Assembly (NCBI GenBank): GCA_030748435.1
Contig: JASMLZ010000058.1
Span: forward strand, 85,422 to 149,421
Direction of reading: 5' to 3'
Length of the DNA: 64,000 nt
Source of the DNA: Gammaproteobacteria bacterium
GTDB taxonomy: Bacteria > Pseudomonadota > Gammaproteobacteria > Pseudomonadales > Balneatricaceae
Position 1 is the first letter of the stretch. Each line of letters starts with the position of its first letter. The notes below the pieces were generated by a model. It searched no databases, was not told where the DNA came from, and was given only the letters and a program-made list of their open reading frames with translations. Of this stretch, positions 56,663-64,000 are shown piece by piece. The position numbers and the translations under genes are program-made.

Positions 56663-59326
56663 ATGCTAAGCAAACTATTGCGTTTTGTCATTTTACCTAT
56701 ATTGCTGGTTATCATATTAATTTATGCTGCTATACCCTTATGGTTACCGTTTGCGGCTCAATATAGCCAGGCCTACACTGATATTGAGGTGCAGCAGTTG
56801 GAGGTAGGTTATCCAAAATACGATCGTTGGCATATTCAGCATCTGGAAGGCCAACAAGAATCCTCTGAACACTTGACCCGAGTAAGATTACAAAATGTAG
56901 AATTAAGCTATAACTTACTGGAATTATGGTATGGCAAACTACCCAATATCAGCATTGCTAAAGTGTCGTTTGACAGTCATCTGGCCCAAGCCAGTATAGA
57001 TGCGGCACCAATTCTATTATTGTTACCACAACGCTGGTTATCTGAGTTCCCGGAAAATTTAACTATAGAACGCATTAGTGGCAATATCAGTGCACCAGAC
57101 ACAGCTTTGGGTCAGGCTTTTACTGTGGCAGGTAAATTCAATGCTGATCCAGAGCATGCTCATGCTATCGCAAAGATCACCACAGAAGATAATAAAAATC
57201 TGTTTTTTGAAGCCGATTTTGCCAACGATAATGCCATAGGTGCAACCTTGTTTACTAAACAGCAAAGTGCGCCCATCGCCAAATTAACTTCACAGATGCG
57301 TCAGTCTGGCAGTTTGCTTAACTGGCAAGGTCAGATGGCACTAAATGTACCGGTAATGCAAAAATTGCTGGCCAGTTTTATACCAGATCAGTTTGCCCTG
57401 CCCGTTGAACAAGGCCGACTTATCAGCCATTGGCAAGTCGATGTACCAAGTGACCAACAACAAAGCTTGCAACAATGGTTGCAAGCAGCCCATGGTGAAC
57501 ACCAGTTCCAGCTGCAAATACAAACCAATACCAAGCTCGCTAAAGACATCTATCTGGATGCTAATGTGACCCATATAGTGGATGAGAAAAAACCGGATCA
57601 GTGGCAAATTAATGCCGGTAGCCTGCTATCCCTAAAACCAGACTGGCACTATTTTAAGTTACAAAAGAGCACTATCGATAACCTGTCTTTGCATGCTATG
57701 GAAGTCCGCATGACAGCCCAGGGGCCTGTGGCACTTAAGCTGGAACCAAATGCCAATAACATGTTTGGCGCCCAGCAAGCACTATTGCTGGACGGCGTTT
57801 TTAACGCCACTTTGCAATCTCCCAACGGCCAATATCAGCTGTTTACTCAGCTCAAAAATCTGAGCTACAGTAATACCAACACCTGGCATGGGCAAGCTGA
57901 TGTGAGTGGCTATTATGTATTGCCCCAACAGCATCCACTATTGCAGCAAATTCCATTGGGAATTCAACAAGTACAAGCTTTGGCACAAGTGGATTTCAAC
58001 ATGTCCCCCTCAAGCTGGCAAGTTAAATTGGCACCCAATAGTAAGCTGTCAGCAAATCAGGTAGAAAGCCAACAACGGCAAAGCCAGGTTTTGCTGTTCG
58101 CTAACGACCGCCTGAATTTAAGCAATGCTGAACCACTAGAGTTAACCTATAATATCACCAACGATGAATGGCAATGGAATGATATTAACCTGTCTTTGCA
58201 ACCACAAACCGCCACTGGAACATCCCAAGCCAATAGTGCTGCTCTAGGATTACGCATCCAGCTACCGGCAGGCAGAAGTCAGTTTAATAACCGCCCCAGT
58301 CAAGGCTCTTATCAACTTCATGCCCGGGACACACGTTTGCGTGGCTGGCCTGAATTTGACCTTTTAGGTGAAGGAATGGTTATCTTTGACAAGGATAAAA
58401 TCATCCTTGATTTCGCTGGCCAGGCACAACCATTTGCACCTGCCCTGCAAGGTCAGTTTGAGTGGGATTTTGCCCAGCAAAAAGGCCTTTTGAGCTCCAC
58501 GGCAAAAGCCATAGACCTACCTGCAATGCAGGCAAAACATCAGGTTAACTGGCCTCTCAAGGTGACGGCCGGTAACATTGACTATGCTGGCCTATGGCGC
58601 TGGCAACAAAATAGCCAACAAAGCCAGCATCAATTCCAACTACATGATGTGAACGGCAGCTCTAAGTTGTTAGCCGTAAGTGGTCTCAACGGCAAAATTA
58701 AAGTACAGCCAGATAATAATAAACTGGCCACCAGCTACCAGCTACAAGCGCAAATTCTACAGCCAAAAGCCTACTCTTCAGCTTTGGCACTTAATCAGGC
58801 CACGCTACACATAAATAGTTCAAGCCCTCTGCACAAGGGACTTGCCAAAGCTATGGCGGCCCCTGAAAGCTGGTCTTTACAGGACGCGAATGGTCAATTT
58901 TTGGGTGGTACTCTTTCCTTGCAACCTCGCGAGAAAGGGGACAAGTGGAATCTGGATAATATACAACTTGATCAACTAGCCCAAACCTTGTGGCCAGAGT
59001 TGGAGACAGAAGGCACATTATCAGGCCATATGCTGTTAACTAAAGCATGGCAAATTCAGCAGCTACAAGTCAAAACCAACCAAGGTGCCAGATTACACTT
59101 GCGCCAGCCCTTGCCTGAGGGTCAACTGGGTGCTGATACCTTCAATCAATTATTAAGCAATATGCAGGTGGCCGAGCTTGAAGCCCATAGTCAGGCACCT
59201 CAGGTTGGCAACAAACTACCTCTAAGTTTGCGTTTGCAAGGCCGATCACCAGATTTTAATGATGGTCAGCCCGTTGATCTAAATTTAACTGTAGAGGCTA
59301 ATTTGGAGCCTTGGATAGCTCCTTAA
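56663..59326 (+). CDS. YdbH/AsmA-like envelope protein
   Basis: Large protein of 887 residues with one N-terminal membrane span (FVILPILLVIILIYAAIPLW) and the rest predicted periplasmic and beta-rich. The C-terminal pattern QGRSPDFNDGQPVDLNLTVE followed by ANLEPWIAP, and LDQLAQTLWPELETEGTLSG before it, fit the YdbH family, relatives of AsmA/TamB bridge-like proteins that carry phospholipids between the two membranes. It differs from E. coli ydbH in lacking ynbE/ydbL next door. It follows nth by 34 bp and its stop overlaps the stop of the opposing ydiJ-like gene. Family call moderate. Confidence 0.72.
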   Translation: MLSKLLRFVILPILLVIILIYAAIPLWLPFAAQYSQAYTDIEVQQLEVGYPKYDRWHIQHLEGQQESSEHLTRVRLQNVELSYNLLELWYGKLPNISIAKVSFDSHLAQASIDAAPILLLLPQRWLSEFPENLTIERISGNISAPDTALGQAFTVAGKFNADPEHAHAIAKITTEDNKNLFFEADFANDNAIGATLFTKQQSAPIAKLTSQMRQSGSLLNWQGQMALNVPVMQKLLASFIPDQFALPVEQGRLISHWQVDVPSDQQQSLQQWLQAAHGEHQFQLQIQTNTKLAKDIYLDANVTHIVDEKKPDQWQINAGSLLSLKPDWHYFKLQKSTIDNLSLHAMEVRMTAQGPVALKLEPNANNMFGAQQALLLDGVFNATLQSPNGQYQLFTQLKNLSYSNTNTWHGQADVSGYYVLPQQHPLLQQIPLGIQQVQALAQVDFNMSPSSWQVKLAPNSKLSANQVESQQRQSQVLLFANDRLNLSNAEPLELTYNITNDEWQWNDINLSLQPQTATGTSQANSAALGLRIQLPAGRSQFNNRPSQGSYQLHARDTRLRGWPEFDLLGEGMVIFDKDKIILDFAGQAQPFAPALQGQFEWDFAQQKGLLSSTAKAIDLPAMQAKHQVNWPLKVTAGNIDYAGLWRWQQNSQQSQHQFQLHDVNGSSKLLAVSGLNGKIKVQPDNNKLATSYQLQAQILQPKAYSSALALNQATLHINSSSPLHKGLAKAMAAPESWSLQDANGQFLGGTLSLQPREKGDKWNLDNIQLDQLAQTLWPELETEGTLSGHMLLTKAWQIQQLQVKTNQGARLHLRQPLPEGQLGADTFNQLLSNMQVAELEAHSQAPQVGNKLPLSLRLQGRSPDFNDGQPVDLNLTVEANLEPWIAP

Positions 59327-62271
59327 GACGGCTCTCTCTGCGCTGCCATTAGTTGCTGCAAGTAGTGCAACGGATGCAAAGCGGATTGGCCATGAGCAGC
59401 CGCCTGTGAGCGACAGGAGTAACCTGTTGCAAGCACAACGTCAGCGTCTTGCACTGGCTGTTGCCAACTCATGGCGTATAAGGTTTGAGCCAAATCCTGA
59501 TTGGCAACCTCATGGCCAAAAGTCCCTGCCATACCACAACAGCCTGCTGCCGGTGTTTGTATAACCATGCCCAGCTGATTAAATATCTGTTGCCACAACT
59601 GATTGGTATTAGGCACCATCGCTTTCTCACTACAATGAGCCAAAAGGCTGATATTGTCAGATGCCATGGACAAATCAGGACATTTAACTTCCTGCAAAGC
59701 TTTCGCAAGCCATTCCTGCAACAGCAATACTGGGGGAGTATCCGGCACTATATGCTGATATTCATCTCGATAAATTAGCCCCACACTCGGGTCCACCGCC
59801 ACTAAGGTTACCCCCGACTGAGCAACTTCCTTTAATCTGGACGCCTGTCGTTGAGCTTTGCTTGCAAAAGATTTCGTGTAACCCTTTACATGCCGAGCCT
59901 TGCCCGAAACATGTAATGGCAAGACTACTGGTGTAAAACCCAAGCCAACTAATGCTTGCAAGATTGCCTGCATAGTCGGCAGGTCAAAACAGCTGGTGAA
60001 TGCATCTTGTACAATCAGCAGATGACGCTGTTTAGCCGACGAGGATAATGCAGCCAAATATGTTTTATTATAGGCTTCTACTCCGGCAATACTGGTTAAT
60101 CTGGTCAAACGATAGGCATAAATCGCAGGCAGATTTTGCATGCCCAATATTTGGCGACTTATCGTTTTGGCTAATCGCGTTTGCATTAGTGGGTTAATAA
60201 TGGCTGAAACACGCCCGGCAAGCATACCAAATTCTTCCACAGCGGCGATTAAATAATCCCGTAAAGGACGTCTGCGACGGGCAAAATAGGCAGCCAAAAA
60301 ACGGCTGCGATAGGTTGGAATATCGACTTTTATCGGGCATTGCGTAGTACAGGCCTTACAAGCCAAGCACGAGTTTAATGCCGCATATACCTGATCTTCA
60401 AAGTCACGATCAACCTGCCCGGTTTGTGTTTGACGGAGCCATTCTCGCAATAGTGTCGCCCGCCCTTTTGGTGATTGCACCCGGTCACCAGTCGCTTTAT
60501 AAGAGGGACACATTTCAGCTTCTGGTTGGTAGTTAAAACAAGCACCATTACCATTACAGGCAACCACTGGCTCCCATTGCTCGATTATCTGCTCAGGTAT
60601 CTGCCTATCCAAGGCACCACGAGTACGAGGGTCATCAACCCTGACTAATGGCTGCTCACATCCAATTGGTGTACAAATTTTACCCGGATTAAGTTGATTA
60701 TGAGGGTCAAACCAGGCCTTAATTTGGCGCATATCTTGATATAGTTCAGGGCCAATAACAGCTGGCGTATATTCGCTCCGAAAACCCTTGCCGTGTTCAC
60801 CCCACATCACACCACCATACTTCCGCACCAGTTGTTCAACTGCATCAGAAATATGGTGCATCAACTTAGCATCATCAGGATCACGCATATTTAACGCCGG
60901 ACGCACATGTAAACAACCAGCATCAACGTGACCAAACATACCATAGCGGATGTCTAACCCATCAAGTAACGCCCTAAATTCGGTTATATAATCAGCAAGA
61001 TGTTCTGGCGGTACAGCCGTATCTTCGACAAATGGTATGGGCCGTCGCTGGCCTTTTACGTTACCTAACAGGCCAACACCTTTTTTCCGCAGCTCCCACA
61101 GAGCTAACATATGCTGAGCATCGTCAGTTCGAAAGTAACCAGTAGCTATACCTTGCTTGGAAACATCCAGATCAGCACATACGGCATCGACTTTGCTATT
61201 CAGATCTTGGGCTTGCATGGAGCTGAATTCAACCAGATTAACCGCCTTCACTTGACTGGCCTGCTCAGCCCCAAGAAAACCGCCAACACGGTGCCAAATA
61301 ACATCACTTTTTGCCAGTTCAATAATAGTGTCATCAATGGTTTCAATAGCATCAGGATCCAGCTCTACCAAACGTTTGGCATCCCGCAAGGCAGCCTCAA
61401 AACTGTTATAGCGCAAGGCCAGTAGTTGCTTGTATTTGGGCACAGGTGTGAGCCGCAGAGTGAGTTCAGACACCATGGCCAGGGTACCTTCACTACCACA
61501 AATCAAGGCGCCCAAATTAAAGGTCTCGTCCTGTTCTACATGGGCCAGATTGTAGCCTGTCATAAAGCGATTCAGTTGTGGAAATACCTGAGCAATTAAA
61601 CCGGCTTTGGTTTGCACCAGATGGGCTACCTGCTGGTACAACTCAGCACTGCGCCCTCCTTCAGCTATATGTTTATGCAATGCCTCTGTGTCCAGAGGCT
61701 GACAGGTCAATTGTTCACCATCAGCCAGTATAATTTGCATGGCCATAACATGATTACTAGTGCGCCCGTAAATACGCGATCCCTGCCCGCAGGCATCAGT
61801 GCTGCACATGCCACCTAAAGTTGCCCTATTACTGGTAGATAGACTGGGGGCAAAGAACACACCATGTGGCCGCAAGGCATCATTTAATTGATCGCGGATA
61901 ATACCGGGTTGTACACGCACATAACCCTGTTCCAGATTGAGTTCCAGTATGGCTCGCATATGCCGCGAGCAGTCAACTACCAACCCACTATTTAAGGATT
62001 GGCCATTGGTTCCCGTACCTCCACCTCGCGGAGCAAATTGAATCCTTTTAAAGCGCGCTTCGCCAGCCAGTTTAAACAGACATAATAGATCAGCTTCATG
62101 CTTTGGAAATACCGCCCCCTGAGGCATAATCTGGTAGACACTGTTATCGGTGGCCAGGCTTAAACGCGTGGCCTTGTCAGGGCTGACTTCACCGGCAAAG
62201 CCGGCTTTTTCCAAGGCCTGAAGAAAATCAAGATAAGAACTGTTGGTAACGGCAATAGCAGATTCGGACAT
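59323..62271 (-). CDS. ydiJ: YdiJ-type FAD-binding oxidase with Fe-S and CCG domains (D-2-hydroxyglutarate dehydrogenase-like)
   Basis: Large fused dehydrogenase of 982 residues. Order: an FAD-binding PCMH domain (IQFAPRGGGTGTNGQSLNSG, about residues 70-280), an FAD-oxidase C-terminal domain (FGHVDAGCLHVRPALNMRD), a [4Fe-4S] region (CLACKACTTQCPIKVDIP) and a CCG heterodisulfide-reductase-like domain ending CCGMAGTFGHE. This is the E. coli YdiJ architecture, reported to oxidise D-2-hydroxyglutarate; the natural acceptor here is unknown. ATG 62271 (MSESAIAVTNSSYLDFLQAL) fits the family; a frame to 62331 is open. Convergent with the YdbH-like gene, the stops overlapping. Confidence 0.9.
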   Translation of the reverse strand: MSESAIAVTNSSYLDFLQALEKAGFAGEVSPDKATRLSLATDNSVYQIMPQGAVFPKHEADLLCLFKLAGEARFKRIQFAPRGGGTGTNGQSLNSGLVVDCSRHMRAILELNLEQGYVRVQPGIIRDQLNDALRPHGVFFAPSLSTSNRATLGGMCSTDACGQGSRIYGRTSNHVMAMQIILADGEQLTCQPLDTEALHKHIAEGGRSAELYQQVAHLVQTKAGLIAQVFPQLNRFMTGYNLAHVEQDETFNLGALICGSEGTLAMVSELTLRLTPVPKYKQLLALRYNSFEAALRDAKRLVELDPDAIETIDDTIIELAKSDVIWHRVGGFLGAEQASQVKAVNLVEFSSMQAQDLNSKVDAVCADLDVSKQGIATGYFRTDDAQHMLALWELRKKGVGLLGNVKGQRRPIPFVEDTAVPPEHLADYITEFRALLDGLDIRYGMFGHVDAGCLHVRPALNMRDPDDAKLMHHISDAVEQLVRKYGGVMWGEHGKGFRSEYTPAVIGPELYQDMRQIKAWFDPHNQLNPGKICTPIGCEQPLVRVDDPRTRGALDRQIPEQIIEQWEPVVACNGNGACFNYQPEAEMCPSYKATGDRVQSPKGRATLLREWLRQTQTGQVDRDFEDQVYAALNSCLACKACTTQCPIKVDIPTYRSRFLAAYFARRRRPLRDYLIAAVEEFGMLAGRVSAIINPLMQTRLAKTISRQILGMQNLPAIYAYRLTRLTSIAGVEAYNKTYLAALSSSAKQRHLLIVQDAFTSCFDLPTMQAILQALVGLGFTPVVLPLHVSGKARHVKGYTKSFASKAQRQASRLKEVAQSGVTLVAVDPSVGLIYRDEYQHIVPDTPPVLLLQEWLAKALQEVKCPDLSMASDNISLLAHCSEKAMVPNTNQLWQQIFNQLGMVIQTPAAGCCGMAGTFGHEVANQDLAQTLYAMSWQQPVQDADVVLATGYSCRSQAAAHGQSALHPLHYLQQLMAAQREPS

Positions 62272-62400
62272 GAAGCAGATGCATCTAGTAAATAGCATGG
62301 ATTTAAGCAGTATTTTACCTGAGAGCGACACAAAAACCCATTAAAACGTCATGCAATTCATTACACCAACTAGATTATATTGATGGCTTCACTGAACTTT

Positions 62401-62450
62401 AATCGGGGCTCAGCGTGCCCCATAAGGGCAGTGATGGTTTTGAGTAGCAA
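62401..62450. repeat. Short relative of the 27.2-kb repeat
   Basis: TCGGGGCTCAGCGTGCCCCATAAGGGCAG corresponds with few changes to 27258-27285 (TCGGA-CTCAGCGTGGCCCGTAAGAGCAG), and the downstream TTTG-GTA also matches. It lies in the promoter region of the rhlE-like gene. Confidence 0.4.
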
Positions 62451-62515
62451 GCAAATATGGTCAATCCTTACCAAATGATGTATCCTTGCGGCCACTTTCC
62501 CGGAGCACCAAAACT

Positions 62516-63940
62516 ATGCCCTTTACCCTGCTTGGTTTAAGCCAGACGCTTAATGACCATCTCACTAAACATGGCTATAGCACGCCAACCCCCATACAAG
62601 CCAAAGCCATCCCTGCCATACTAACAGGTAGAGACGTCATGGCGGCAGCACAAACCGGCACCGGTAAGACGGCTGCTTTTAGCCTGCCAATGCTGCAACG
62701 CTTGGCCACTGGTGGCAAACCCAAACCCAATCAGGCGCGTGCCCTAATACTCACTCCTACTCGCGAACTGGCGGCACAGGTTTACGAGAACACCAAGCGC
62801 TATGGGGAGCCTTTAGGCATTCGCAGTGAGGTCGTCTATGGCGGTGTGAAGATCAATCCACAAATGCAGCGTCTGCGTCGTGGCACCGATATTCTGGTAG
62901 CTACGCCAGGTCGTTTACTGGACCTGTTTCAGCAGCGTGCCATTGGCTTTGACGAGCTCGAAATACTGGTCTTGGATGAAGCTGATCGCATGCTCGATAT
63001 GGGCTTTATCCATGACTTAAAAAGAATTATTGCTTTGCTACCAGTCAAACGTCAGAATCTGATGTTTTCAGCTACCTTTGCTAACCATATTCGCGATCTG
63101 GCCCGTGGCCTTATGAACCACCCACAGCAGATTGATGTAACACCACCCAATAGTACCGCCCAAAAGGTAAAACAGTGGCTTATTGCAGTAGACAAAAAAC
63201 GTAAACCTGCGCTGCTTATCCACCTTATCAAAAGTCATCACTGGCACCAGATACTGGTATTTAGCCGCACTAAACACGGTGCCAATAAACTGGTTAAACT
63301 ATTAGCCGCTGCTGATATCAGTGCTGCTGCCATCCACGGCAATAAGAGCCAGTCAGCTCGTATGAGTGCTCTGGCAAATTTTAAGGACAACCAAATTCAA
63401 GTACTGGTGGCTACAGATATTGCTGCGCGAGGTCTGGATATCAGCCAACTACCTATTGTCATCAATCTGGACCTGCCTAATGTGGCAGAGGATTATGTAC
63501 ATCGTATCGGGCGCACGGGCCGTGCCGACCAAAGTGGCGAAGCCCTGTCTTTGGTATGTGCCGATGAAATTGATAGTCTGTATGATATTGAACGTTTAAT
63601 TCAAAAACATATTCGGCGTGATTACGAACCTGACTTTGAACCGGTGCATGAACTGCCCATGTCAAAGCCTATACTGCCACCAAAAAGGAAGCGCCCTAAA
63701 AAACCCAAGCAGACTGCAGCTCTTAGTAGCAGTGATAAACCTCAACCAAGGTCATCTGCTGGCAAGCAAGCAAATAGAGCCAAGTCACCTGTATCCAAAA
63801 CAGGTCAACATCACAGCACCAGGGGTCAGGATAAAAAAGCCGGTAACCCGGATAGCTCTACAAGCAGTCCCTGGCACAAACCCAGTAACAAAGCAGGAAA
63901 AAATAAAGTTCGCAAACGCCCTGCTATAAACAAATTCTAA
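62516..63940 (+). CDS. rhlE: DEAD-box ATP-dependent RNA helicase, RhlE type
   Basis: RNA helicase of 474 residues from ATG 62516 (CGGAGCACC upstream). All motifs are present: Q motif ([14 protein letters not shown]), I ([12 protein letters not shown]), Ia (PTRELAAQV), Ib (VATPGRLLD), II ([14 protein letters not shown]), III (SATF), IV ([14 protein letters not shown]), V ([16 protein letters not shown]) and VI ([14 protein letters not shown]). After residue about 385 comes a basic Lys/Pro/Ser-rich tail typical of RhlE proteins and likely RNA-binding. An IS/MITE end follows immediately after the stop. Confidence 0.95.
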   Translation: MPFTLLGLSQTLNDHLTKHGYSTPTPIQAKAIPAILTGRDVMAAAQTGTGKTAAFSLPMLQRLATGGKPKPNQARALILTPTRELAAQVYENTKRYGEPLGIRSEVVYGGVKINPQMQRLRRGTDILVATPGRLLDLFQQRAIGFDELEILVLDEADRMLDMGFIHDLKRIIALLPVKRQNLMFSATFANHIRDLARGLMNHPQQIDVTPPNSTAQKVKQWLIAVDKKRKPALLIHLIKSHHWHQILVFSRTKHGANKLVKLLAAADISAAAIHGNKSQSARMSALANFKDNQIQVLVATDIAARGLDISQLPIVINLDLPNVAEDYVHRIGRTGRADQSGEALSLVCADEIDSLYDIERLIQKHIRRDYEPDFEPVHELPMSKPILPPKRKRPKKPKQTAALSSSDKPQPRSSAGKQANRAKSPVSKTGQHHSTRGQDKKAGNPDSSTSSPWHKPSNKAGKNKVRKRPAINKF

Positions 63941-64000
63941 AGAGGGCTTTGCACGAGCCGGTATTTTGTTATGTGACAAGGCAAAAACGCACGCAAAGAG
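63941..64000. mobile_element. Left end of an IS/MITE copy running past the window
   Basis: The last 60 bases match 14013-14072 at 57 of 60 positions, beginning with the inverted-repeat end AGAGGGCTTTGCACGAGCC. It starts directly after the rhlE stop codon. Whether it is another short element or a full IS with a transposase cannot be told, as the window ends here. Confidence 0.75.

Noticed and set aside
1..64000. CRISPR array, tRNA or rRNA genes
   Set aside because: No regularly spaced direct repeats, CCA-ended cloverleaf or rRNA-like segment was seen in any intergenic region.

Overview
The window is chromosomal DNA of moderate G+C from a gammaproteobacterium. The gene orders folC-accD-trpF-truA-fimV-asd-leuBDC, mlaA-(receiver-PP2C)-(STAS)-tal-dusA, purM-purN with hda/perM/DUF2066, mrp-dcd-metG and rnfABCDGE-nth all match, from memory, the Pseudomonas-type arrangement. 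The MITE-like repeats, the corrinoid one-carbon genes and the respiratory urate oxidase suggest a marine relative of the Cellvibrionales/Pseudomonadales rather than Pseudomonas itself; this placement is an inference. No rRNA, tRNA, CRISPR array, prophage or intact transposase is seen.

Layout. 1-9.6 kb, mostly minus strand: folate polyglutamylation (folC, cut by the window edge), fatty-acid synthesis (accD), tryptophan (trpF), tRNA pseudouridine (truA), a short FimV-like protein, aspartate semialdehyde dehydrogenase and leucine synthesis (leuBDC) with a divergent LysR regulator. 10.8-20.5 kb: an AraC/GlxA regulator and a corrinoid/tetrahydrofolate methyl-transfer module (corrinoid protein, DUF1638, small virulence-factor-domain protein, MetF-like reductase, MtrH-like methyltransferase, RACo/RamA-like reactivator) next to folD and glyA. 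It looks like a demethylation route feeding methyl groups into folate C1 metabolism, but the substrate-specific methyltransferase is not in the window. 21-28.5 kb: a divergent ThiM, then a purine-catabolism operon (GntR regulator, uraH, membrane cytochrome-c urate oxidase puuD, allA, alc, puuE-uraD fusion) with a divergent glyoxylate/hydroxypyruvate reductase, taking urate to urea plus glyoxylate and then glycolate. An 18-bp perfect palindrome in the divergent promoter region is the likely operator.

28.5-44 kb: dusA, tal, a partner-switching pair (pseudo-receiver PP2C phosphatase and STAS protein), mlaA, hda, an AI-2E permease, DUF2066, GFA and GNAT genes of less certain role, purM/purN, DUF3108, a TolC-like porin, dcd, mrp and trmA. 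44-64 kb: metG, sulfite reductase with its DUF934 partner, ferredoxin-NADP reductase, the whole rnf electron-transport operon with nth, a YdbH/AsmA-like envelope protein, a YdiJ-type FAD/FeS dehydrogenase and an RhlE-type RNA helicase.

Short dispersed repeats stand out. One is an internally deleted IS relic (14.0 kb) whose 57/60-identical left end returns in the last 60 bases of the window. A second family with TTAAGG-type ends occurs at 2.7, 15.2 and 46.4 kb, and a third, hairpin-rich type at 27.2 and 62.4 kb. Two of these lie exactly in the gaps that split the corrinoid gene cluster.
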